This document shows positions 44,813-55,341 of a stretch of 64,000 nt of DNA, piece by piece. The translations under genes and the position numbers were made by a program. Origin of the DNA: Roseateles subflavus (GTDB lineage Bacteria; Pseudomonadota; Gammaproteobacteria; Burkholderiales; Burkholderiaceae_C); assembly GCF_030285365.1 (NCBI RefSeq), contig NZ_JASVDS010000002.1, forward strand, positions 744,001-808,000, given 5' to 3'. The stretch's first letter is position 1, and every line of letters starts with the position of its first letter. The notes under the pieces are model-generated. The model saw only the letters and a list, made by a program, of their open reading frames with translations, was not told the DNA's origin and ran no database searches.

Positions 44813-45526
44813 ATGTCTGCATCCATTCTTGAAGTCGAACACCTGGGCAAAACGGTCAGCGATGCCACGGGCGAGCTGACGATTCTGCATGACATCAGCT
44901 TCCACCTGCAGGCCAGGGAATCCGTGGCCATCGTGGGCGCCTCCGGTTCGGGCAAGAGCACGCTGCTGGCGCTGCTGGCGGGCCTGGACACGCCCACCCA
45001 TGGCGCGGTGCGCCTGCAGGGCCAGGACCTCTACGCGCTGGACGAGGACGCCCGCGCGGCCCTGCGCGCGGCGCACGTGGGTTTCGTGTTCCAGAACTTC
45101 CAGCTGCTGTCGAACCTGACGGCGCTGGAGAACGTGATGCTGCCGCTCGAGCTGCGGGGCGACCGCGAGGCCCGCTCGCAGGCGCAGGCCATGCTGGAGC
45201 GCGTCGGCCTGGGCCAGCGGCTCTACCACTATCCCCGCGTGCTGTCGGGCGGCGAGCAGCAGCGCGTCGCCCTGGCCCGCGCCTTCGTGCAGCGCCCGGC
45301 GTTGCTGCTGGCGGACGAGCCCACCGGCAGCCTCGACTTCGCGACCGGCGCGCAGGTGATGGCGCTGATGTTCGAGCTCAACCGCGAGGCGGGGACGACG
45401 CTGGTGATGGTCACGCACGATCTGGCCATCGCCGAACGCTGCGAGCGGCAGCTGCGCATCGAGGCCGGCCGGCTGGTGGTCCCTCCGCGACAGCCGGCGG
45501 CCGCCCCCGCGACGGGCCACGCCTGA
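44813..45526 (+). CDS. ybbA: ABC transporter ATP-binding protein, YbbA/LolD type
   Basis: 237 aa. Walker A GASGSGKST, signature VLSGGEQQRVALARAF, Walker B LLLADEPTGSL and the switch histidine in MVTHD. It belongs to the MacB/LolD/YbbA group that powers FtsX-like permeases. In enterobacteria the partner permease ybbP follows; here the gene is followed by repeats and a convergent gene, so the permease is missing from this locus. The start faces the tesA start only 10 bases away. Confidence 0.88.
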   Translation: MSASILEVEHLGKTVSDATGELTILHDISFHLQARESVAIVGASGSGKSTLLALLAGLDTPTHGAVRLQGQDLYALDEDARAALRAAHVGFVFQNFQLLSNLTALENVMLPLELRGDREARSQAQAMLERVGLGQRLYHYPRVLSGGEQQRVALARAFVQRPALLLADEPTGSLDFATGAQVMALMFELNREAGTTLVMVTHDLAIAERCERQLRIEAGRLVVPPRQPAAAPATGHA

Positions 45527-45647
45527 CGGCCCGGCGGCGCCGGGTCCGCCGGCGCCGCGCCGGGCGAGCGCCGGCTTCGCCGAGGGCTCCCGCGGGAGTG
45601 CCCGCGTGCTGGCGGGGAGGGCCTGGCCGCGCCGGGCCACGCTCGCC

Positions 45648-45764
45648 TGGAAGGCCCGGCACACGGCCGGGGACGCGTGAGCAAGCCGGCGCCAGGCCGG
45701 GCGCTCCTGAAAAAACCCGGCGCAAGGCCGGGCACGCATGAAAAAACCCGGCGCAAGGCCGGGT
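45648..45764 (-). terminator. Tandem ~30-base terminator repeats for the minus-strand ppi gene
   Basis: Units starting at 45708 and 45739 are near-identical (TGAAAAAACCCGGCGCAAGG...), 31 bases apart. Degenerate copies of the unit lie at about 45678 and 45648. On the minus strand each good unit is a GC hairpin (CCCGGC...GCCGGG) followed by TTTTTT, so they are back-to-back intrinsic terminators for the ppi transcript. The rest of the gap, 45527-45647, is GC-rich with further palindromes and no gene. Confidence 0.8.
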
Positions 45765-45805
45765 TCTTCAGGCAGCCGTCGCGCGGCTCGTCAGGGGACT
45801 CAAGC

Positions 45806-46606
45806 TCACTGAGCGAACTTGTAGTCGGTCTTGGCCTTCTCGACCAGCTCGCGCTGGAAGTTGCCCATCTTTTGCTGCTCGATGCGCTGCTTGATCTGGC
45901 CCTTGACGTCGTCGAAGGCCGGGAAGGTGGCTTCGCGGGTGTCTTCCAGCTTGATGATGTGGAAGCCGAACTGCGACTTCACCGGCTCCTGGGTCATCTC
46001 ACCCTTCTTCAGGGCGGTCATGGCCTTGGAGAACTCGGGCACGAAGTTGTTGGGGTTGGCGAAGTCCAGGTCGCCGCCGTTGGCAGCCGAGCCGGTGTCC
46101 TTGGAGTTCTTGGCCGCGAGGTCCTCGAACTTGGCGCCGCCGTTGAGCTGCTTGATCAGGGCCTTGGCCTCGTCTTCCTTCTCGACCAGGATGTGGCGGG
46201 CACGGTATTCCATGCCGCTGTTGGCGGCCTTGAACTGGTCGTATTCCTTCTGCGCCTCGGCATCGGTGACCGGGTTCTTGGCCTTGTAGTCTTCCATCAG
46301 GCCGCGGATCAGGATCATCTGGCGAGCCAGTTCCATCTGGACCTTGTAGTCGGCGCTGGCGGGGATGCCGCGCTTCTCGGCTTCCTGGATGAAGATCTCG
46401 CGGCGGACGACTTCGTCCTTGACCTGCGTCTCCAGCTCCGGCGTGCGGGGCTGACCGTTCTTGGTGACTTGCTGGATCAGCTGGTCCACACGCGCCTTGG
46501 GCACGGCCTTGCCGTTCACCGTCGCGATGTTCTGGGCACTGGCCGACAGGGGTGCCAGCGCTGCGGTCAGGGCCGCGATCGAGGCGGCGAGCACAATCTT
46601 CTTCAT
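45806..46606 (-). CDS. Periplasmic parvulin-type peptidyl-prolyl cis-trans isomerase
   Basis: 266 aa. A signal peptide (VLAASIAALTAALAPLSASA) is followed by a SurA-like helical N-part (IATVNGKAVPKARVDQLI), a single parvulin domain (about 130-225, YRARHILVEKEDEAKALI, GGDLDFANPN, PVKSQFGFHIIKLED) and a short helical tail. Resembles PrsA/PpiC foldases that help periplasmic and outer-membrane proteins fold. The start at 46606 is chosen after GAAAGG; an ATG 18 bases upstream is possible. Tandem terminators follow. Confidence 0.92.
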   Translation of the reverse strand: MKKIVLAASIAALTAALAPLSASAQNIATVNGKAVPKARVDQLIQQVTKNGQPRTPELETQVKDEVVRREIFIQEAEKRGIPASADYKVQMELARQMILIRGLMEDYKAKNPVTDAEAQKEYDQFKAANSGMEYRARHILVEKEDEAKALIKQLNGGAKFEDLAAKNSKDTGSAANGGDLDFANPNNFVPEFSKAMTALKKGEMTQEPVKSQFGFHIIKLEDTREATFPAFDDVKGQIKQRIEQQKMGNFQRELVEKAKTDYKFAQ

Positions 46607-46744
46607 GGACGTTGGGCCTTTCAACAGACTCCACCGGTGAGCGTGCCACCGGATCTATCAGAGATACACCGCGTTACGCGGCGAGGTTTGGATAAAAACA
46701 GACGCCCTCGAAACCGTGGGGTTCGGGGCGCCGTACAGAGCGGC

Positions 46745-47035
46745 TCAGGGTTCCCCCGGAGCTTTGGCTTCGATGGCCAGGGCATGGATGCCGCGGCGCA
46801 TCTGCTCAGCCAGCAAATCATATACGAGGCGGTGGCGCGCGACCTTCGTGAGACCCCTGAAGCGCTCGCTCACGACGCGCACCGTGTAGTGGCCGCCTTC
46901 GCGTGCGCCGGCGTGGCCGGCATGGTGGGCGCTGTCGTCCTGCACTTCGAGGTGCTGGGGCTGGAGGCCGTCGCGCAGCCGCTGCTCGATCACGGCCGTG
47001 GAGGCGCGGGGGGCGTCGTTCATGGCGTCGTTCAT
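46745..47035 (-). CDS. bolA: BolA-family protein
   Basis: 96 aa. BolA fold: IEQRLRDGLQPQHLEVQDDS, then GGHYTVRVVSERFRGLTKVARHRLVYDLL and GIHALAIEAKAP. BolA proteins partner with monothiol glutaredoxins and may bind DNA or Fe-S clusters. Its start overlaps the yciB stop (ATGA), an arrangement common in betaproteobacteria. Confidence 0.93.
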   Translation of the reverse strand: MNDAMNDAPRASTAVIEQRLRDGLQPQHLEVQDDSAHHAGHAGAREGGHYTVRVVSERFRGLTKVARHRLVYDLLAEQMRRGIHALAIEAKAPGEP

Positions 47036-47700
47036 GGGGCGTGGCCCTCCTTGGCGGGCTCGTCGGCCCCGTCGGCCTTGCCGGCCGGTTCCATGATGTG
47101 GCGGCTCATGTAGAGCCCCTGGCCCAGCGTGAACAGCACGAAGAGGCCCGTCACGCCGAAGACCTTGAAGTTGGCCCAGGTGGCGGTCGGGAAATGAAAA
47201 GCAACGTAAAGGTTCAGAAAGCCGAGGGCCACGAAGAACGCCACGGAGCCGAGGTTCATGCGCCGCCAGGCGAAGTCGGGCAGCTGCACATCCTTCTCCA
47301 TCATGCTGCGCAGCAGGTTCTTGCGGAACACCAGGTCGCTCACGAGGAACACGGCGGCCATGCCCCAGTAGAGGCCGGTGGGCTTCCACTTGATGAAGGT
47401 CTCGTCGTGCAGCCACACGGTCAGGCCGCCCAGCACCACGACCAGCGCGAGGCTGATCCACAGCATCAGGTCGATCTTGTGCCCGCGCAGCTTGGTGATG
47501 AGCGCCTGCGCCAGCGTGGCCACCATCACCACGAGCGTGGCCAGCAGCACGGGCGCCTCCTCGGGGCCCACGGTGCCGCCGGACACCATGAAGCCGAAGT
47601 GCGAGGAGGCGAAGGCCGCGGCGGCGGCCTTGTGGCCCTCCGCGAACTTGAAGGTGCCGAAGAAGAGGATCAGCGGCAGGAAATCGAGCAGAAGCTTCAT
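47032..47700 (-). CDS. yciB: Inner-membrane septation protein YciB/IspZ
   Basis: 222 aa with about five transmembrane helices and the family core FLPLILFFGTFKFA, ATLVVMVATLAQAL, FIKWKPTGLYWGMAAVFLVSD and NLGSVAFFVALGFLNLYVAF. YciB works in the cell envelope and septum machinery. The ATG at 47700 is the family start (MKLLLDFLPL) although no strong SD is seen; a longer upstream frame is not coding. Second of a msrB-side cluster, coupled to bolA. Confidence 0.93.
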   Translation of the reverse strand: MKLLLDFLPLILFFGTFKFAEGHKAAAAAFASSHFGFMVSGGTVGPEEAPVLLATLVVMVATLAQALITKLRGHKIDLMLWISLALVVVLGGLTVWLHDETFIKWKPTGLYWGMAAVFLVSDLVFRKNLLRSMMEKDVQLPDFAWRRMNLGSVAFFVALGFLNLYVAFHFPTATWANFKVFGVTGLFVLFTLGQGLYMSRHIMEPAGKADGADEPAKEGHAP

Positions 47701-47726
47701 GGAGACGAGGTCAGCGCCTGAATCGA

Positions 47727-48134
47727 TCAGGCATCGGGCGCGAAGTCTATCGCGGCGGAATTGATGCAGAAGCGCTCGCCGGTGGGCCTCGGTCCGTCGG
47801 GGAAGACGTGGCCCAGGTGGGCGCCGCAGTGCCGGCATCGCACCTCGACCCGCACCATGCCGTGGCTGTGGTCCTCGATGCGCTCGACGACATCGGCGTT
47901 CACCGGTGCCCAGTAGCTGGGCCAGCCGCAGCCGGCGTCGAACTTGGTCCCGGCCTCGAACAGGCGCGTGCCGCAGCAGACGCAGTCGTAGTGGCCATGG
48001 GCCCAGTGGTCCCAGTAGGCGCCGGTGAAGGCGCGCTCGGTGGCCGCGTGGCGCGTCACCTGGTATTGCAGATCGTCGAGCTGCTCACGCCATTCGGCGT
48101 CGCTCTTGCTGATGGGGTAGGGCTTGTTGCTCAT
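47727..48134 (-). CDS. msrB: Peptide-methionine (R)-S-oxide reductase MsrB
   Basis: Repairs oxidised methionine in proteins. 135 aa. Zinc cysteines in CVCCG and [12 protein letters not shown], substrate loop [11 protein letters not shown] and the catalytic cysteine in [11 protein letters not shown]. No resolving N-terminal extension. Its start overlaps the selO stop by 4 bases (ATGA). Confidence 0.95.
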   Translation of the reverse strand: MSNKPYPISKSDAEWREQLDDLQYQVTRHAATERAFTGAYWDHWAHGHYDCVCCGTRLFEAGTKFDAGCGWPSYWAPVNADVVERIEDHSHGMVRVEVRCRHCGAHLGHVFPDGPRPTGERFCINSAAIDFAPDA

Positions 48135-49687
48135 GATGAACAGGACACCTCAAGACGGGAGGCCCAGTCGGGCGGGAAGTCCGCATCGGACGCTTGAGCG
48201 GGTTCGTCGTACGGGCGCTGCAGAACTTTCAGCAGCCGCTCGATTTCCGTGAAGTCACCGGCCTCGGCGCGCTGGATGGCGGTCTCGGCCAGGTGGTTGC
48301 GCAGCACGACGGCCGGGTTCACGGCCTGCATGCGCGGCAGGCGCTCGGTGTCGTCGCTGGCCTCGCGCGCGAGGCGCTCGCGGTAGCGCAGGGCCCACAG
48401 ATCGAAGCGCTCGCGGTCCAGGAAGATGTCCCGCAGCGGCGCCCACGTGGCCTCGGCCCTCGCCGGCCATTGCGAGAGACGGCGGTGCGCGATGGTGTAG
48501 TCGGTGCGATGCAGGGCCAGCAGGCGCAGCCAGTCGTCGATCAGGGCCTGGTCCTCGGCCTCGGCGTGCCGCAGTCCGAGCTTGTCCCGCATGCCGCGCA
48601 GCATCTCCTGCTGGAAGACCTGGCGATAGGGCTCCAGGGCGTCCCCCAGCAGCTCGGCCACCGCCTCCTCGTCTCCGCCGATCAGCGGCATGAGGGCCTG
48701 CGCCAGGGCGTGGAGGTTCCAGAAGGCGACCTGCGGCTGGCGCACATAGGCGTAGCGGCCCTGGTGATCCGAGTGATTGCAGACGTGGCCCGGGTCGAAG
48801 CCGTCGAGGAAGCCGAAGGGGCCGTAGTCCAGCGTGAGGCCCAGCAGGGACATGTTGTCCGTGTTCATCACGCCATGGCAGAAGCCCACGCACTGCCAGG
48901 CGGCCATCAGCTGTGCCGTCTGCCGGGCGATCTTCTCCAGCAGCGCCACGGGGGGGACGGGGGCCTCCCGGCATTCCGGCGCGTGGTGGCTCAGGACATG
49001 AGCCACCAGCTGGCGCAGCTCGTTGAGCTGGCCATGGTGCGCGAAGTGCTCCAGGTGACCGAAGCGCAGGAAGCTGGGCGCCACGCGCGTGACCACGGCC
49101 GCCGTCTCCAGCGTCTCGCGCTGCACGCCCTGCGGCGAGCCCGTGATGCACAGGGCGCGTGTCGTGGGGATGCCCAGCGCCGCCATGGCCTCGGAGCACA
49201 GGAACTCGCGGATGGAGGAGCGCAGCACCGCGCGGCCATCCCCGCGGCGGGAGTAGGGCGTGCGCCCGGCGCCCTTGAGCTGGACCTCCCAGCGCTGGCC
49301 GCCGTGCACGAGCTCGCCCAGGTGCAGTGCCCGCCCGTCGCCCAGCTGCCCGGCCCAGACGCCGAACTGATGACCGCTGTAGACGCTGGCCCAGGGCTGC
49401 ATGCCCTCCCACAGCGCATTGCCGCTGAGCACCTGCAGCGCCTCCTCATTGCGCCAGTCCTCGGGAAGTCCGAGCACTTGCGCGCAGGCTGCGCTCGTGG
49501 CGACCCAGTGCGGTGCGGACAGCGGCTCCGGCGGCAGCCGTGTCAGGAAGCCGTCACCCAGCCGGGTGAAGCTGGCCGGGTGGCTGGTGGGGACGCTGCC
49601 GAGCTGTTCCTGCCAGCCCATCGCGCCGCTCGCGAAGGGCTCGCTGCCCATGTCCGGAGTGGGGCCGTTGCCCTTGTCGAAAACCAT
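48131..49687 (-). CDS. selO: SelO/YdiU-family protein adenylyltransferase (pseudokinase)
   Basis: 518 aa. SelO proteins AMPylate substrates and protect against oxidative stress. Seen here: [18 protein letters not shown], the ATP-site block [31 protein letters not shown], and [13 protein letters not shown]. The C-terminus ends SCSS, with the penultimate-region cysteine in the place of selenocysteine in animal SelO. The start at 49687 is the first good Met; 49651 is an alternative. Coupled to msrB, which fits the shared redox role. Confidence 0.94.
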   Translation of the reverse strand: MVFDKGNGPTPDMGSEPFASGAMGWQEQLGSVPTSHPASFTRLGDGFLTRLPPEPLSAPHWVATSAACAQVLGLPEDWRNEEALQVLSGNALWEGMQPWASVYSGHQFGVWAGQLGDGRALHLGELVHGGQRWEVQLKGAGRTPYSRRGDGRAVLRSSIREFLCSEAMAALGIPTTRALCITGSPQGVQRETLETAAVVTRVAPSFLRFGHLEHFAHHGQLNELRQLVAHVLSHHAPECREAPVPPVALLEKIARQTAQLMAAWQCVGFCHGVMNTDNMSLLGLTLDYGPFGFLDGFDPGHVCNHSDHQGRYAYVRQPQVAFWNLHALAQALMPLIGGDEEAVAELLGDALEPYRQVFQQEMLRGMRDKLGLRHAEAEDQALIDDWLRLLALHRTDYTIAHRRLSQWPARAEATWAPLRDIFLDRERFDLWALRYRERLAREASDDTERLPRMQAVNPAVVLRNHLAETAIQRAEAGDFTEIERLLKVLQRPYDEPAQASDADFPPDWASRLEVSCSS

Positions 49688-49794
49688 GAGATCCAGTGTA
49701 ACGAGGGTGACTAAGCCGCTGTGCGGCGCAGGGTTAACATGATTTGCAACTGCCGATTTCCGCTCCACGCAGGGCGGAGACCAAGGAGACATAG

Positions 49795-51453
<1,659 letters not shown>

Positions 51454-51562
51454 GCCCGGCGGGCCGATCGCGTTCGCTGAGGCAGGACGGGCCGCGAGGT
51501 CCGGACCTGCAGGACATGTTGAGACCGAGAACAGGCCCGCCCAGGGTCAGAAGGAGACATCC

Positions 51563-52807
51563 ATGTTGACTGCATCGCGTGAGTTCCAGCTGCGGCACGT
51601 CGCGGCATCCCTGCTGCTGGCGGGCCTGTCCCTCGGGGCACAGGCCCAGAAGGGCGAGACGGTGAAGATCGCCTGGATCGACCCGTTGTCCGGCCTGATG
51701 GGCCCGGTGGGCCAGAACCAGGTCAAGAGCTTCCAGTTCTTCGCCGAGAAGTTCAACGCCACCAACCCGGCCGGCGTGAAGTTCGAGATCATCGCCATCG
51801 ACAACAAGCTCAGCCCCGCCGAGACGCTCAATGCGCTGAAGTCGGCCATCGACCAGGGCGTGCGCTACGTGACCCAGGGCAATGGCTCCGGCGCGGCGCT
51901 GGCCCTGATCGACGCGATCAACAAGCACAACGAGCGCAATCCCGGCAAGGAGGTGCTGTACCTCAACCACTCGGCCGTGGACCCGGATCTCACCAACGCC
52001 AAGTGCAGCTACTGGCACTTCCGCATGGACGCCGACACGTCGATGAAGATGGAGGCCATCACCACCTTCATGAAGGACCAGCCGGACGTCAAGAAGGTCT
52101 TCCTGCTGAACCAGAACTACGCGCACGGCCAGCAGGTCGCCAAGTACGCCAAGGAGATGCTGGCCCGCAAGCGGCCGGACGTCCAGGTCGTCGGCGAGGA
52201 CCTGCACCCGCTCGCCCAGGTGCGTGACTTCGCGCCCTATGTGGCCAAGATCAAGGCCAGCGGCGCCGACACCGTCATCACCGGCAACTGGGGTTCAGAC
52301 CTGACCCTCCTCGTGAAGGCGGCGAACGAGGCCGGCTACACGGGCAAGTTCTTCACCTACTACGCCGGCGTGAGCGGCACGCCCACGGCACTGGGCGCGG
52401 CCTCGGCGGGGCGCGTCTTCCAGGTCTCGTACAACCACTACAACCTGGGCGGCCAGATGGGCAAGTGGATGGACGAGTACAAGAAGCGCTTCAACGACGA
52501 CTTCTACACGGGCAGCGTCATCCACATCTACAGCCTGCTGGGCGAGGCCATGGCCAAGGCCAAGAGCACCGACCCGGTCAAGGTGGCGGCGGCGCTGGAA
52601 GGCCTGACGGTGAAGAGCTTCAACGGCGAGGTGCAGGTGCGCAAGACCGACCATCAGCTGCAGCAGCCGCTCTTCATCTCGGTGTGGAACAAGGCCGATG
52701 CCAAGTACCCGTACAGCCCCGAGAACACGGGCTACACGCTGGTGCCGCTGAAGATGTACGACTCGTACGTCTCGTCCACGCCCACCTCCTGCCAGATGAA
52801 GCGCTGA
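51563..52807 (+). CDS. livK: Branched-chain amino acid-type ABC substrate-binding protein
   Basis: 414 aa. The signal peptide ends near SLGAQA. The Leu/Ile/Val-binding (type I periplasmic) fold is clear from IAWIDPLSGLMGPVGQNQ, FEIIAIDNKLSPAETLNALK, VFLLNQNYAHGQQVAKYAKEML and GADTVITGNWGSDLTLLV. The ligand need not be an amino acid; next to an acyl-CoA ligase and an aromatic- or fatty-acid-type setting, an organic acid is possible. SD AAGGAGACATCC precedes the ATG. Confidence 0.92.
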   Translation: MLTASREFQLRHVAASLLLAGLSLGAQAQKGETVKIAWIDPLSGLMGPVGQNQVKSFQFFAEKFNATNPAGVKFEIIAIDNKLSPAETLNALKSAIDQGVRYVTQGNGSGAALALIDAINKHNERNPGKEVLYLNHSAVDPDLTNAKCSYWHFRMDADTSMKMEAITTFMKDQPDVKKVFLLNQNYAHGQQVAKYAKEMLARKRPDVQVVGEDLHPLAQVRDFAPYVAKIKASGADTVITGNWGSDLTLLVKAANEAGYTGKFFTYYAGVSGTPTALGAASAGRVFQVSYNHYNLGGQMGKWMDEYKKRFNDDFYTGSVIHIYSLLGEAMAKAKSTDPVKVAAALEGLTVKSFNGEVQVRKTDHQLQQPLFISVWNKADAKYPYSPENTGYTLVPLKMYDSYVSSTPTSCQMKR

Positions 52808-52930
52808 ATCGGGCTGCAGCGGCGGGCTGCGCGGGCCGATCTGGCGCTGGCGGTGCTCGCCGTACGCCTGTACGGCTGTGCTCCTCAGCGCCACCTCAGC
52901 CCGCTCGCCGGCCGCCGCTGCCTACCCGAT
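52808..52930 (+). repeat. Nested inverted repeat between livK and livH
   Basis: Three nested pairs: ATCGGG with CCCGAT at the outside (52808/52925), GCAGCGGC with GCCGCTGC (52816/52914), GGCGCTG with CAGCGCC (52843/52886), and an inner hairpin GCCGTAC-GCCT-GTACGGC (52859-52876). The RNA would form a long stem after the binding-protein gene. Such hairpins can stabilise or partly terminate the upstream part and so raise the binding protein over the permease. Confidence 0.75.
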
Positions 52931-53004
52931 CGGCACCTGGGCGCCGACGGGCATGTCGGCTCAACGGGGCTGATGCTCCCCCGGCCTGAACCTCACGAGG
53001 TCAT

Positions 53005-54021
53005 GTGGACCAACTCCTGATCAACCTGCTCAACGGCCTGGCCTCCGGGCTGCTGCTGTTCATGCTCAGCGCGGGGCTCACGCTGATCTTCAGCATGATG
53101 GGCGTGCTGAACTTCGCGCATGCCAGCTTCTACATGCTGGGCGCCTACGCGGCCTATGTGCTGGCCGGCTGGCTGGGCTTCTGGCCGGCGCTGGTGCTGG
53201 CGCCGCTGGTGGTCGGCGCCCTCGGCGCGCTGTTCGAGCGCACGGCGCTGCGGCGGGTGCACAAGTACGGCCATGTGCCCGAGCTGCTGATCACGTTCGG
53301 GCTGTCCTACGTGATGCTCGAGCTCGTGCAGCTGGTCTTTGGCCGCACCTCGGTGCCCTTCGGCCCGCCGCCGGCGCTGCAGGGCTCGGCCTTCACGCTG
53401 GTGCAGTCGGCGGGGCAAGGCCTGACCCTCGTGTGGGGCGACGCAACGCCGGCGCAGTGCGCCGCGGCGGCCTGCTCGAAGTTCCCGCTGACCCGCGCCT
53501 TCATGATGCTGGTGGCGCTGGCCATGCTGGGCGGTCTGTGGGCGCTGCTCACGCGCAGCCGCATCGGCCTCGTCATCCAGGCGGCGCTCACGCATCCGGA
53601 GATGGCCGAGGCCCTCGGGCACAACGTGCCGCGGGTGCTGATGCTGGTCTTCGGCAGCGGCTGCGCACTGGCCGCGCTGGCCGGCGTCATCGGCGGGATC
53701 ACGTTCGTGACGGAGCCGGCCATGGCCGCCATCGTGGGCTCCATCATCTTCGTCGTCGTGGTGGTCGGGGGCGTCGGGTCGCTGGCGGGGGCCTTCGTGG
53801 CCTCGCTGCTGATCGGCCTGATCCAGACGCTGCCGCTGACGGTGGACGGCTCGCTGGCGACGCTGGCACAGCGCCTCGGGATGGCGGTGACGCCGGCCAC
53901 GCCGGGCTATCCGCTGCTGAAGCTCTCGCTCGCGCAGGTCGCACCCATCCTGCCCTACCTGCTGATGGTGCTGATCCTGATCTTCCGGCCCAAGGGCCTC
54001 TTCGGCACGCGGGACGACTGA
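53005..54021 (+). CDS. livH: Branched-chain amino acid-type ABC permease LivH
   Basis: 338-aa inner-membrane permease with about eight or more helices. LivH marks: LLINLLNGLASGLLLFMLSAGLTLIFSMMGVLNFAHAS at the start and GGITFVTEPAMAAIVGS, VVVVGGVGSLAGAFVASLLIGL later. The GTG at 53005 is used because an overlapping ATG at 53003 is out of frame and stops at once. A GAGG lies just upstream. livM starts 12 bases after its stop. Confidence 0.9.
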   Translation: MDQLLINLLNGLASGLLLFMLSAGLTLIFSMMGVLNFAHASFYMLGAYAAYVLAGWLGFWPALVLAPLVVGALGALFERTALRRVHKYGHVPELLITFGLSYVMLELVQLVFGRTSVPFGPPPALQGSAFTLVQSAGQGLTLVWGDATPAQCAAAACSKFPLTRAFMMLVALAMLGGLWALLTRSRIGLVIQAALTHPEMAEALGHNVPRVLMLVFGSGCALAALAGVIGGITFVTEPAMAAIVGSIIFVVVVVGGVGSLAGAFVASLLIGLIQTLPLTVDGSLATLAQRLGMAVTPATPGYPLLKLSLAQVAPILPYLLMVLILIFRPKGLFGTRDD

Positions 54022-54033
54022 GGGAGCGCCACC

Positions 54034-55341
54034 ATGAACCATGTGCGCGCCAGCACGGCGCACTTCCACTTCAAGCCCTGGAACGTCGGCCGCTGGCTGG
54101 TGTGGGGCATCTATGCCTTCCTGCTCGGCGTGGCGCCGCTGCTGTGGACCAGCAGCCTCGCCCACACCATGCTGTCGCAGATGGGCATCGGCATCATCGC
54201 CTGCCTGGCCTACAACCTGCTGCTGGGGCAGGGCGGCATGCTGAGCTTCGGGCACGCGGTCTACAGCGGCCTCGGCGCCTTCCTCGCCATGCACACGCTG
54301 AACCAGGTCTCGGCCGGCCAGCTGGCGCTGCCGGTGAGCCTCGTGCCGCTGGCGGGCGGCCTGGCCGGCCTCTTCTTCGCGGCGCTGTTCGGCTACGTCT
54401 CGACCAAGAAGTCCGGCACGCCCTTCGCGATGATCACGCTGGGCCTGGGCGAGCTGATCTGGTCCATGTCCCTGATGCTGCCGGAGTTCTTCGGCGGGGA
54501 GGGCGGCGTCTCGGGCAACCGCGTCGTGGGCGCGCCGGTGCTGGGCATCAGCTTCGGGCCGCAGATCCAGGTCTACTACCTCATCGCGCTGTACTGCTTC
54601 GCCAGCACGGCCGCGCTCTTCGCGCTCACGCGCACGCCGCTGGGCCGCATGCTCAACGCGGTGCGGGACAACCCCGAGCGCGTCGAGTTCATCGGCTACG
54701 ACACCCGCTGGGTGCGCTTCCTCGCCTTCCTGATCTCCGGCTTCTTCGCGGGCATCGCGGGCGGGCTGGGGGCGCTCAACTTCGAGATCGTCACGGCCGA
54801 GGTCGTGGGCGCGGCGCGCTCCGGCGGCTATCTGCTCTTCACCTTCCTCGGCGGGGCGACGTTCTTCTTCGGGCCCATCATCGGCGCGGTGCTGATGGTG
54901 CTCGCTGGCGTGCTGCTGTCCGAGCTGACGCAGGCCTGGCTGCTCTACCTCGGGCTCGTCTTTCTCTTCATGGTGGTCTATGCGCCCGGCGGCATCGCCT
55001 CGCTGATCATGATGAACCTGCGCGTGGCGGCCTTCGGCAAGCTCTCGCGCCTGTGGACGGCCTACCTTGCGCTGGCCGGGACCGGGCTCACCGTGCTGCT
55101 GGGCGCGAGCTGCATCGTGGAGATGCTCTACCACCTGCAGCTCAATGCCGCGATGGGGCCGGAGCTGGGCTTCATGGGCGCCCGCATCCGCAGCAACTCG
55201 GTGGACGCGTGGTTCGGTGCCGTGTTGGCCATGCTCGTGGGCCTGGCGCTCTTCGAGCTGGCGCGGCGGCGCTTCAAGGCCGAGTGGGACCAGACCCAGG
55301 AAGAGATCGAGCAGGACATCAAGCGTCGGGAGAGCCTGTGA
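54034..55341 (+). CDS. livM: Branched-chain amino acid-type ABC permease LivM
   Basis: 435-aa second permease subunit. LivM marks: NLLLGQGGMLSFGHAVYSGLGAF, FGYVSTKKSGTPFAMITLG, RMLNAVRDNPERVEFIGYDTRWVRFLAFLISGFFAGIAGGL, and LGGATFFFGPIIGAVL. It is longer than many LivM because of an extra helix and a charged tail at the C-terminus. Its stop overlaps the livG start (GTGA). Confidence 0.92.
   Translation: MNHVRASTAHFHFKPWNVGRWLVWGIYAFLLGVAPLLWTSSLAHTMLSQMGIGIIACLAYNLLLGQGGMLSFGHAVYSGLGAFLAMHTLNQVSAGQLALPVSLVPLAGGLAGLFFAALFGYVSTKKSGTPFAMITLGLGELIWSMSLMLPEFFGGEGGVSGNRVVGAPVLGISFGPQIQVYYLIALYCFASTAALFALTRTPLGRMLNAVRDNPERVEFIGYDTRWVRFLAFLISGFFAGIAGGLGALNFEIVTAEVVGAARSGGYLLFTFLGGATFFFGPIIGAVLMVLAGVLLSELTQAWLLYLGLVFLFMVVYAPGGIASLIMMNLRVAAFGKLSRLWTAYLALAGTGLTVLLGASCIVEMLYHLQLNAAMGPELGFMGARIRSNSVDAWFGAVLAMLVGLALFELARRRFKAEWDQTQEEIEQDIKRRESL

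Noticed and set aside
45648-45764. Short direct repeats that might be a CRISPR array
   Set aside because: Units are contiguous 30-31-base hairpins with A-runs and no unique spacers; no cas genes are present.
53003-53020. ATG at 53003 as the livH start
   Set aside because: It is out of frame and reaches a stop after five codons; the GTG two bases later gives the full LivH N-terminus.
52993-55134. 713-codon minus-strand frame rich in Arg, His and Gln
   Set aside because: Antisense to livH and livM; composition typical of the reverse strand of hydrophobic protein genes.
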